NCBI GenBank assembly: GCA_031216445.1
Contig: CM062206.1
Coordinates: 26,618,501-26,682,500 of the forward strand
Reading direction: 5' to 3'
Length of the DNA stretch: 64,000 nucleotides
Source of the DNA: Lateolabrax maculatus
Taxonomy: Eukaryota > Chordata > Actinopteri > Acropomatiformes > Lateolabracidae
How positions within the stretch are numbered: the first letter of the stretch is position 1; each line of letters opens with the position of its first letter. The notes beneath the pieces are model-generated. The model made no database searches, had not been told where the DNA came from, and saw only the letters and a list, made by a program, of their open reading frames with translations. Positions 11,500 to 18,248 of the stretch are shown here, one piece after another. A program made the position numbers and the translations under genes.

Positions 11500-14400
11500 G
11501 TTGTCCGCTAATTTGCATAATGTGAAAACCACATTTTTGATCTCTTATCCTAAACCGATGGTCCGATTGCTACCAAATCTTTTGAGGACCCAATCACCAC
11601 GAAACTCTCATGAGATGTTCACATAAATGCATTAAACATACCCTGAAAGTTTCATCCAAATAAAATGCATTTAACAAAAATGATAATGATAATTTAGACA
11701 TTTGTTTAGGGAGATTGTGAAGATTTGGCGTACAGAGACTCTTATTTTGAAATTCAAACATTTATTTTGTAATAACGAGTTTCCGCTCACCGTCGTTTTC
11801 TTCTGCTGTTACCATTGCAGAAGACACCGACGATGTAAGTATATTTCTGCTGAAATGTTATTTTAACAATAATGCTCGTTGCAACAGCTGACGTTTAGAA
11901 TTCATTCGGAGAGGATGCAGATGTTACTTTACAGTCTTTGAATCATTTTAGTTAATACAGGTTATCATTTGACGGACATGCGGGAGCGTGTTGCCAACTA
12001 TGGGAAAAGATGTTGACACAAGTGTGTTATTGGTCTCAATCCTTCTTTACACAGAATTAAAATAGCTGAAGTGACTTTGCGAGTCTGTTTTGCAAGAAAG
12101 GTTTAAACCTGCAAATTGCCACTTGCGGCTATATGTATTACTAATATTATTAATTATCTGTCAAAACTGCTCAAATTCCCATGAGATGGAAAAAGTTAGA
12201 AACATGAACACTGGCAAAAAACCTGGAAATGGTGTGCACCAGGTTCCCAAAATACAGAAAAAGCAATCAGCCACATGGTGGCGCTGTAGTTACGGCCCAA
12301 AAACGCGATTTTGTGAAAGCTAGGCCCCTCACACCGTGACTCCGATTGACTTGAAATTTGGCTCACAAGTCCAGTTTAATGTAGCCTGGGAACCAGACAA
12401 ATCTGCAAGCTCATGTTTCATTTTCTCTGGCGGATACGTCCGGCCCGTGTTCCATTCAGACTGATATCTCTGTTGATTTATCAGGATAACCAATCACAAG
12501 CGTTTATCTAGTAGGAGGTGGATTTAATATGATGATTGACAGACACGAGCGCCGCTCCGGTATCTTTGTAAATATCCAAGATGGTGCTCCCGATACGGAA
12601 TGTTTACCGGGCAGCTACAGCAGCAGTATTAAACGGACTGGACAGTAAATTTTCTCTAAAAGAAGTACAAACAACTGCACTTAAACTTTATGTTGATAAG
12701 AAATATGTGTTTGCTGAGCTTCTGACAGGACGGCACTTCGTTGCTCTGATTGGTTGTCTCCGCCCGTCGATAACACCCCTTGGAAATCAAAAATGAACTG
12801 AGAGGTTCCAGACAAATACGCATTTGCTTATTAGTCTGGCGATGCTAGGCTAAGTTTAATGTGCTCTACAAAACTGCCTCTGGGACTATGCAAATGCTCC
12901 ATGATAGATTTTTTGCTAATTTGCATAATGTGAAAAACACATTTTTGATCTTCTCTCCTAAACCGATGGTCCGATTGCTACTAAATGTTTTGTGGACCAT
13001 TATTGGATGAAGCTGTTTAAAAGTTGTATAAAGATTATTGATATCTTATTTAGTTTTCAATATATTAACCAACAAATTTGGGTCTGGGCGAGGTGCAAAA
13101 TATAAATAGACAGAACTCAAAAACCGTTGGGCCCATCATCACAGAACCTACAAGATATGTCCAAATACCTTCCTGAAATATACCCTGAACGTTTCATTAA
13201 GACTGACCACTAGGAGGCACCATAAATACAACAAATATGAACCTCTCTGGTGGACAGAATTTCACAACTTTTGGTGCACATGTTGTGGGGGCCAGTATAA
13301 ACCGAAATCCGAGGGGGTCATATTGATTGGTGCATGTGGGCGTGGCATACTCATCGTTATCTAACATTTTATGCCTTCGCTCACTTTGCCCTCAATTTAC
13401 TGTGAGCTGGAACTACCTACAGACATGAAACGTGGTACTATAACTGGGAATGATGTACACATGCTTCACAAGAAATATGATCCTAATCAGCCTGATGGTG
13501 ACGCTATAATAAACAGTCAAAAAGTGAAAAATTTGGAAAGCTTCACCCCCCACACCATGATTCAGACTGACTTGAAATTTGACACACATCTACAGTTGAA
13601 TGAGCTCTATAGGAAAACCATGAATGAAAAAAATAAAGGCCACCATGATGGATTCCTTTTGTAATTTGCATAATGTCAAAAACACATTTTTTACCTCTTC
13701 TCCTGAACCATAGGTCTGATTGCTACTAGATCTTCTATGGATCATTATTGGATCAAGTAAATTTAAAGTTGTATGAGTTTGGATCAGTGTGTGGTAAAAA
13801 ACGTAAATAGACCAAACTCAACAACAGCTGGGCCCATCACCCTGAAACTTAAATGAGAAGTTCACATAAATGCCTGAAACATACCCTGAAAGTTTCATCC
13901 AAATACTAAAAATGAATCAAACAAAAATAATAATGATAATTTAGACATTTGTTTAGGGAGATTGTGAAGTGTTAGAGACTCTTATTCTGAAATTCAGATT
14001 TTTACGAGTTAAGTACAAGTTTCCGCTCACTGTCGTAGTTTTCTTTCGCTCTTACCATTGCAGAAGACGAGGATGTAACTATATTTCTGCTGAAAGTTTA
14101 ATGTACCACAATAATGCAATTCTCTTTCTCCATTTTATAACGTTGCATTGTTTAGTTGATGTTAAGTGCATCCGCTGTATTGATGTAAAGTTTGCAAAGA
14201 CGTCTCAGCTACTTTGGGTTGTATTACTGTGAACATACAGTTAGTGATTTCAGTATGTTATTTTATCAAAAGTGCTTATTGCAACATCTGATGTTTAGAA
14301 TTCATTCGGAGAGGATGCAGATGTTCTTGAACATCTGCATCCTCTCCTTGAATCATTTTAGTTGAATCATTTTAGTTAATGCAGGTTATCAGTTGATGGA

Positions 14401-17400
14401 CATGCGGGACCGTGTTGCAACTATGGGAAGAGATGTTGAAACAAGTGTGTGATTGGTCTCGATCCTTCTTTACACAGAATTAAAACAGCTTTAGTGACTT
14501 TGCTGCTGAAATTAATATTATATTAAATATTTTTATTTGGATTTTATTTTTACATATCACTATCATTTTTATTGGACCTTTTATAATCATATAGATTAAA
14601 ATCACTTTGTGTTAATATGTATTGGTTAGGTTATGGTATAGGTTTAGTAATTGCCATTTTCCTAGGCTCTTATTTAACCAGAAAGAGAACTATCCCTGTA
14701 CAACTTCCAGTGAACACAAGGCTCATATCAGCTGCTGTGACATAGTTACATTAGCAGTAGAAATAGAGGACAACATCATGGTCTGTACCTGGCTTTGACT
14801 GCCTCTGGTGGCAGGATTCCAGGAACCAAGTGCTCAAGAGGAGACATGAAGAACCCATCATGGATCTGACAGTCAGTATGCTCCTCTGTCTGGACACAAA
14901 GGCACAAACACACACACATATCTATGAGAATACAAAAATGAGTCATACTAGAGAGCAGTGACCAGATGGAGTACCTTGTTTATGTAAACTGGATAGTCAT
15001 TAGGCACCAGAAACTTGCACTTCTCTCTGTCTCCAATGATCTTACGGAACTCAAAGATTCTGCAAAACACAAACAAGTGAGAACATATCAGTTCAACAGC
15101 CGTACAGATCCAACGGTTTCATCACTGATTCACCAACAAACATTGGTCCAAAATAAATAAATAAAGAAAATATGTGATAAGACTACAGGCTTAAAATCAT
15201 CCCTTCAGAAACCAATGGATGACATCATAGATGGCATATCCATGTTTGCAATGCTCCCACATTGCAAAATGTTGATTACAGTATCCATCTTGTATTCTGG
15301 ACCATTCAACACACTTTTGAGGTTGTCACCTTTGAAAAGCAAACCTATAGTTTTGCTGATGCTCCAATTAGCCTTTATAGCAACCACACTCAGCCCTTCA
15401 TCTGTTTGTTAGATAACATTCCAAACCTATTCTCAGTAATTGCAAAGCAATTGTGGAGGCAGAGTTGCTGCTACACACCAATTTATGAAGCAACACATCT
15501 GCAAATGGAAAGGAATGGCCCACATTTTTTTTTCTGGTCAGGCAGCATGTTCCATTTTCAGAGAGCACAATGACTAATCAAAATTCAGTTATACATCAAA
15601 TTAAAACCTAATAGGTTTGAATGAAAAGTAGACTTTTGTGAGTAGCTAAGACGCAATGATGGAAGACTTGTATGTAACGAAATGGGACACCCTTGCTCAC
15701 TCCAGCATCATTTTGAAGAGAGCCATGTGTAAAAGTCAACTATCAAATGTGTCTATCAATACTGCCTGAAATCTGGTGACTGCTGCTACCACTACTAAGT
15801 ATAGATATATTGGGGCCTCAGGGCATCACATGTGACTGATAAAAATAACACAAATTGACAATTAAAATATCTTTATTAATGAAAGAGCAGAACAGACATG
15901 AGGAAGCAAAAAAGTAAATATTCTATTAGTTTGTAAAAGACTGCAAACAGTAAGTCTGATATCCTTTGATGTCAGGATGATATAATAGCACCAATAATGT
16001 ACTAATAATACCAACCATGACTTTAGAGCTGTATATTTTGGTAACGGAAAATAAGAAAGGAAGACAATAAGGAAAGCCTTTTTGCTTATGCGTTTTCATG
16101 GTTCTCAGGTATTTCCATCTCTATATTTCCAAGCATCTTTAAATATCTGAGTTATTTTTAGGGAGTCTCTGAATTGTGATCTGGTCTGCTCCAGAAAAAA
16201 TGGTGGACTTCTAAGTACCCATAACAATCCTGGCTAACTAGTTCAAATGACTGGCACAAATTCTGAAAGTTATTAAGTCGAAGTTTGAAGCAAATCAAAA
16301 TATGTTGTTTCTATCCTCCATCTTCCCTTTTCACTATGATGCAAAGGTTTATATGTGTATGCATTCTGTTCCTTTATGCATCCTACAATTAAATGTCCTA
16401 ATGTCCTAAATGTCCTAAAGTGGTCTTATCAAAGTTCTGGTCTGACCCTAACCTTGGAAGACAATCCTGATATTCAATATATGATATTTACCCATATACC
16501 CAGAAAACACAAAAAGTTATATACAGAGAGTGCAACAATATTTTATTAGGATAAATGAAACAGAAAATGATGATCATCAACAATACAGCTGCTTATAGAC
16601 ATAACAATTAGAAACCTTAACCATTTTACTTCCTATGGCACTTGCCACATGTTACACTTTAATTCCACCTATGAACATAATGCCATAATGTCCCAATCCA
16701 GACTAAGCTTGCTCCTGTAACAAATCATTTTTTTTTTTTTTTTTTTAAAACAAGTGTGTATTGAAGAATACACATTGAGCCCCCTTCAGACTGATAAGAG
16801 ACTACACACTGGGGCCCCCCCGAAGACTTGCTAAATTGATTAAGTCTGGACCCCCTTCCCCTATGCTATGTCTGGAGTTCCTTCCCCTCTGCTAATTAAC
16901 CCTTTGATCTTGTCAACTAGGTGTCCCCTGTAAGTCCGATAGCAAATGTATCCTTCCTACCTTTTGCTCTCTGTATCATTTAATTTGCCTATTTCTTATA
17001 AAACCTGTTTGATCCTTGTCTATTAAGACCAGATCACTGCTTCTATCCTCTTAGTCAAAATGTATGCATATTTTGGCCTATATTTATAGTCCATCTTATT
17101 TTTACCCTCCATTGGTGTCACAAAATAAAGGGGGGAGCTTCCCTTCTTTCAGTGTGTAATTAAAGCATGTTCTGATGCCAAAAAGTAAACAGTTTACGGC
17201 AAGGATCATAAAGTAAACAGGTTAACGGGGAGATCCGATCCAAATATACACAATGCCAAAAATGGAAAAAGGTACATTTAAATCATCATAAATAAATCCA
17301 AATATACATAATGTCAAATATAAACAGGTTATCAAAATACAAAGGTTAATGGAAGTATCACAGATGTGTATGAGAAGTGACATATTGTTGTGTATGTCCA

Positions 17401-18231
17401 ATATCCAATCTGAAGTACAGGTATGTGTATATGGTTAATTCAAAGTGTCAAATGACCAGTGTCCGTGATGTTTTCACATAGTGTCCCTATTGTCTGGTTG
17501 AGTGTATAGGGATTTGTAAAATGTCATTTTTTATAAATTGTTAACTTTATGAAAAAGTTACATTAATTTGTGTGTGAGCGTTGTACGGGTTGTGCCTTGC
17601 TACGCCTGAAATACAAAGGCTAAAACAGAAACTGGAGCAGAGAGGAACTTCTGCTTCCAAGAGGAGGTACATCAGAGAAAGGTACCGTACTGTAAACTAT
17701 ACATCTTGCTCCAGATAAATTATTATTTATCATGACCAATGAGTCATTTAAAAACAACTAAAAGGTTTGTGATCACCTCTGTCTCTATATTGTAAATAAT
17801 GTGTTTTAAGTCAAAGGAAATATGATACATAGCTTTAAGTCAAAGTAGAGATTTATTCTTTTATCTTTCAGTTAAGTGCAAAATTTTACTTTCCACAGTT
17901 TGATAAACACTGGCCCTAGAGGAGACCACAGATCAGACCACAGATCAGACCCAGGACATGCCGGAGGTAATACATCTTTCAGCTGCCCCAGGACCACTTG
18001 GAGATCCTCCAGGAAGTGCTGGAAGAGCATGGTCTGTTTACTCCCTTCTTATTAAGTTCTTCTGTATGACATGCTTTTCTATATTTCTAGCTATATTTCT
18101 TCTCTATATTTCTTCTATTGTGTTTTCTGTTTTCCATACCTCTTGAGGTCTTCAGGCTTCCCCCATCCCCCAATGAAGAGTTTGGTGAGGAGCAGCCTTC
18201 TGTAAAATACATCCAATCTGCTCACACCCAT
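473..18231 (-). CDS. abhd18: abhd18, alpha/beta-hydrolase domain-containing protein 18, complete (13 coding exons)
   Basis: Orthologue of human ABHD18 (C4orf29), a poorly characterised member of the alpha/beta-hydrolase fold. Coding exons on the minus strand: 18140-18231, 14975-15059, 14789-14883, 11244-11319, 10158-10242, 9788-9815, 8227-8365, 7869-7958, 7403-7504, 6578-6813, 3892-3953, 1944-2106, 473-530. They sum to 1311 nt, 436 residues plus stop, with phases that match at every junction; the human protein is about 414. Start chosen at MGVSRLDVFYRRLLLTKLFI, the conserved N-terminus. The nucleophile elbow GISMGG (residues 194-199, Ser196) is intact. Asp379 (AKEDAYIP) and His406 (GGHISAYLF) are the likely remaining triad members. 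The residue 265-343 segment is Gly/Ser rich and divergent. Eleven introns use GT-AG and one uses AT-AC. No frameshift or internal stop. Substrate and location are unknown; enzymatic activity is inferred from the fold only. Confidence 0.97.
531..1943 (-). other. abhd18 intron 12
   Basis: A 1.4-kb AT-rich GT-AG intron. I see no repeat, RNA gene or coding signal in it. The 72-codon plus-strand frame at 1669-1887 resembles nothing known. Confidence 0.8.
1944..2106 (-). CDS. abhd18: abhd18 coding exon 12 (Asp and His of the presumed triad)
   Basis: Completes Val364, encodes residues 365-417 and two bases of Arg418: PVDTSLIIVVQAKEDAYIP, then RTGVLSLQEIWPG and GGHISAYLFKQNIF. The acceptor CTGTCCTAG|TC is chosen over a nearby CCCTGTAG because only it retains the conserved FSVPVD. 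Donor TTCAG|GTAAAC. Confidence 0.96.
2107..3891 (-). other. abhd18 intron 11
   Basis: A 1.8-kb GT-AG intron. Its one notable content is the hairpin-rich block at 2878-3024. The remainder shows nothing I recognise. Confidence 0.8.
2878..3024. repeat. cluster of palindromes and a long imperfect hairpin
   Basis: A 32-bp perfect palindrome at 2878-2909 (core ACAAATTAGACATATGTC) is followed by a direct repeat of its right half at 2911-2934. Then comes an imperfect stem-loop from GATATTGTATGGTGTC (about 2934) to its complement near 3009-3024. A 20-bp palindrome, AAGTACAGTATACTGTACTT, sits at the centre (2976-2995). Confidence 0.85.
3892..3953 (-). CDS. abhd18: abhd18 coding exon 11
   Basis: Completes Arg343, encodes residues 344-363 (ESMSFMKGVMDECTHMANFS) and one base of Val364. 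Acceptor TTACATAG|A, donor TTCTCTG|GTAAGT. It matches the conserved FMKGVMDECTH block. Confidence 0.95.
4030..4058. repeat. A-rich run
   Basis: A run of about 20 A after AATAATA, in abhd18 intron 10. It could be the tail of a short retroposed sequence, but nothing recognisable precedes it. Confidence 0.6.
4216..5798 (-). mobile_element. Tc1/mariner-type transposon with terminal inverted repeats
   Basis: The ends match as inverted repeats: CACCGTGTTCCAAATTATTA on the left and the reverse complement of the right end, CACTGCGTTCCAAATTATTA. Each is bordered by the TA target duplication (4214-4215 and 5799-5800). It is 1.58 kb and inserted in abhd18 intron 10, in the same direction as the gene. 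A second, inner TIR-like copy lies at 4416-4440 on the left side, and a 48-bp inverted pair (4303-4350 against 4504-4551) also occurs there. Confidence 0.92.
4575..5576 (-). pseudogene. Tc1-like transposase, frameshifted
   Basis: Three overlapping minus-strand frames together resemble one Tc1 transposase of normal size: an N-terminal DNA-binding part starting MGKKKDLSAAEKPEIVG (5229-5576), a middle part with FTNECR (4996-5259), and a C-terminal part with FMHDNAPSHAA and SPDLNPIENLW (4575-4982). The last two motifs hold the second and third acidic residues of the DD34E triad. The frames do not connect, so the copy is inactive. Confidence 0.85.
6578..6813 (-). CDS. abhd18: abhd18 coding exon 10 (variable linker)
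   Basis: Encodes residues 265-342 plus two bases. It begins ADSFKMGPDLLKN, the conserved DSFKMG block, and then becomes Gly/Ser/Asp rich, as in the variable insertion of the family. Acceptor CTATCAG|GCT, donor CCAAG|GTAATC. Confidence 0.94.
6814..7402 (-). other. abhd18 intron 9
   Basis: A 589-bp AT-rich GT-AG intron. I see no repeat or other feature in it. Confidence 0.8.
7403..7504 (-). CDS. abhd18: abhd18 coding exon 9
   Basis: Encodes residues 231-264 (GVLSKAVNWTELEKQY...EEIIKLLEYCG), phase 0 at both ends. Acceptor CGTGTAG|GGAGTG, donor TGTGGG|GTATGT. Confidence 0.96.
7507..7545. repeat. imperfect (CA)n tract abutting the exon 9 acceptor
   Basis: A CA tract interrupted by CGCA units. 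On the coding strand it reads as a GT-rich run ending in CGTGTAG, the exon 9 3' splice site. Confidence 0.9.
7869..7958 (-). CDS. abhd18: abhd18 coding exon 8
   Basis: Encodes residues 201-230 exactly (MASLAVTNWPKPIPLIPC...SSVFTT), phase 0 at both ends. Acceptor GTGTCCAG|ATG, donor ACCACG|GTAACA. Confidence 0.97.
8227..8365 (-). CDS. abhd18: abhd18 coding exon 7 (nucleophile elbow)
   Basis: Completes Leu154 and encodes residues 155-200 (RSCLKNVSDLFVMGG...LGMTGISMGGY). It carries the catalytic-serine motif GISMGG. Acceptor TATTTTAG|G, donor GGATAT|GTGAGT, phase 0. Confidence 0.97.
8366..9787 (-). other. abhd18 intron 6
   Basis: A 1.4-kb GT-AG intron. A CCCCTTGAGGCAAATTTGTG block at 8571-8590 recalls the 3' end of fish L2/SINE elements. 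Nothing else is recognised. Confidence 0.8.
9788..9815 (-). CDS. abhd18: abhd18 coding exon 6 (28-nt exon)
   Basis: Encodes the end of Tyr145, residues 146-153 (GYRKPKDQ) and two bases of Leu154. It is flanked by the AC acceptor of the U12 intron and a standard CT|GTAAGT donor. It is too short to appear as an open reading frame and is found only from the splice logic. Confidence 0.93.
9816..10157 (-). other. U12-type AT-AC intron of abhd18 (intron 5)
   Basis: The intron starts ATATCCTTCT and ends TTTTAC. A near-consensus branch site, TTCCTTGAC (9827-9835), sits about 12 nt before the end. All three features are those of the minor (U12-dependent) spliceosome. Removing it joins T|AT to give Tyr145 and restores the conserved NPYYGYRKPKDQ. 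No GT-AG alternative here preserves that sequence. Confidence 0.93.
10158..10242 (-). CDS. abhd18: abhd18 coding exon 5
   Basis: Encodes residues 117-144 plus one base (FFWRRRTLMARPMIKEAG...LLLENPY). The acceptor is GTGTGTAG directly behind a GT repeat. The donor is ATATCCTT, a minor-spliceosome site. Reading straight on would replace the conserved YGYRKPKDQ with unrelated residues. Confidence 0.95.
10244..10306. repeat. (CA)n microsatellite abutting the exon 5 acceptor
   Basis: About 31 CA units on the plus strand, so the pre-mRNA carries a (GU)n run that ends in GUGUGUAG, the 3' splice site of exon 5. It occupies the place of the polypyrimidine tract. Confidence 0.95.
10850..11189 (+). mobile_element. 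small non-autonomous DNA transposon, copy a
   Basis: Same family as 12383-12852, with AGCCTGGGAACCAGAC at the start and GGCGATGCCAGGCT at the end. The interior is shorter and the flanking duplication has decayed (GTTGCCTT on the left, GTTGTCTT on the right). It lies in abhd18 intron 4, upstream of exon 5. Confidence 0.75.
11244..11319 (-). CDS. abhd18: abhd18 coding exon 4
   Basis: Completes Arg91 and encodes residues 92-116 (FQFIVPKRWQ...PVCIHLAGTGDH), the HLAGTGDH motif typical of the family. Acceptor GTTTCAG|G, donor GACCAT|GTAAGG, ending in phase 0. Confidence 0.95.
11457..11499. repeat. (ATT)n microsatellite
   Basis: About 14 near-perfect ATT units within abhd18 intron 3. Confidence 0.95.
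11505..12085 (+). repeat. dispersed repeat, copy A
   Basis: Diverged sister of the repeat at 13660-14505, about 2.15 kb away in direct orientation. A third partial copy starts near 12905 with the same GCTAATTTGCATAATG block. The family name is not known to me. Confidence 0.75.
12383..12852 (+). mobile_element. small non-autonomous DNA transposon with 10-bp TSD, copy b
   Basis: Starts AGCCTGGGAACCAGAC and ends GCGATGCTAGGCTA. It is flanked by the exact 10-bp duplication AGTTTAATGT at 12373-12382 and 12853-12862. An open frame from 12581 reads MVLPIRNVYRAATAAV, then LKEVQTTALKLYVDKKYVFA, ending ELLTG; this faintly resembles the Q-motif to Walker-A stretch of RecQ-like helicases, cut off just after TG. 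The 10-bp duplication is closest to Mutator-like elements; superfamily assignment is an inference. Confidence 0.8.
13660..14505 (+). repeat. dispersed repeat, copy C
   Basis: Shares with the segment at 11505-12085 the blocks AATTTGCATAATGT, ACATACCCTGAAAGTTTC, TTTGTTTAGGGAGATTG, AGAATTCATTCGGAGAGG and TCCTTCTTTACACAGAATTA, all in the same order and orientation. This is a transposon-derived family that I cannot name. It contains a small exon-like segment at 14064-14074 and the palindrome at 14308-14347. Confidence 0.75.
14308..14347. repeat. 40-bp perfect palindrome (19-bp arms, 2-nt loop)
   Basis: The left arm starts GGAGAGGATGCAG and the right arm is its exact reverse complement, separated by TT. 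The sibling repeat copy at about 11907-11930 carries only one arm. The second arm was therefore most likely added here by a template switch. Confidence 0.9.
14789..14883 (-). CDS. abhd18: abhd18 coding exon 3
   Basis: Encodes residues 60-90 plus two bases (EHTDCQIHDGFFMSPLEH...EAVKA). Two AG acceptors lie 2 nt apart (GACAG and GACAGAG). Only the downstream one keeps the frame from exon 2. Donor GCCAG|GTACAG. Confidence 0.94.
14975..15059 (-). CDS. abhd18: abhd18 coding exon 2
   Basis: Completes Arg31 and encodes residues 32-59, beginning IFEFRKIIGDREKC and ending YPVYINK. Acceptor TTTGCAG|A, donor AACAAG|GTACTC. The exon ends in phase 0 and is separated from exon 3 by only 91 bp. Confidence 0.95.
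15060..18139 (-). other. abhd18 intron 1
   Basis: A 3.1-kb GT-AG intron. It contains a poly-T run at about 16730-16746 and a short LINE-like fragment at about 17925-18030. The rest is AT-rich sequence in which I recognise nothing. Confidence 0.85.
17925..18030 (+). repeat. short LINE 3'-region-like fragment
   Basis: The stretch around CCCAGGACATGCCGGAGG, followed by a CTGCCCCAGGACCACTTGG block and a GAAGTGCTGGAAGAGC block, resembles the 3' coding end of a non-LTR element common in fish genomes. A 12-bp unit, ACCACAGATCAG, is doubled just before it. The match is from memory and the fragment is short. Confidence 0.35.
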
Positions 18232-18248
18232 GGACCAGCAGCTGGCAT
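18140..18248 (-). CDS. abhd18: abhd18 coding exon 1 (start codon 18231-18229)
   Basis: Encodes residues 1-30 plus two bases of residue 31 (MGVSRLDVFY...KPEDLK). The donor is AAGAG|GTATGG at 18140/18139. A good acceptor, CTCTCTGTGTAG, ends at 18249, so 18232-18248 is probably 5' UTR spliced to an upstream non-coding exon. If that acceptor is used, an out-of-frame ATG at 18248 opens an 8-codon frame that overlaps the true start. Confidence 0.92.

Larger units (their letters stand above)
11320..14788 (-). other. abhd18 intron 3, repeat-filled
   Basis: A 3.5-kb intron largely made of dispersed repeats: an ATT microsatellite, two diverged direct copies of one repeat family (about 11505-12085 and 13660-14505), a partial third copy near 12905-13260, and a small transposon at 12383-12852. 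Annotated separately. Confidence 0.85.
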
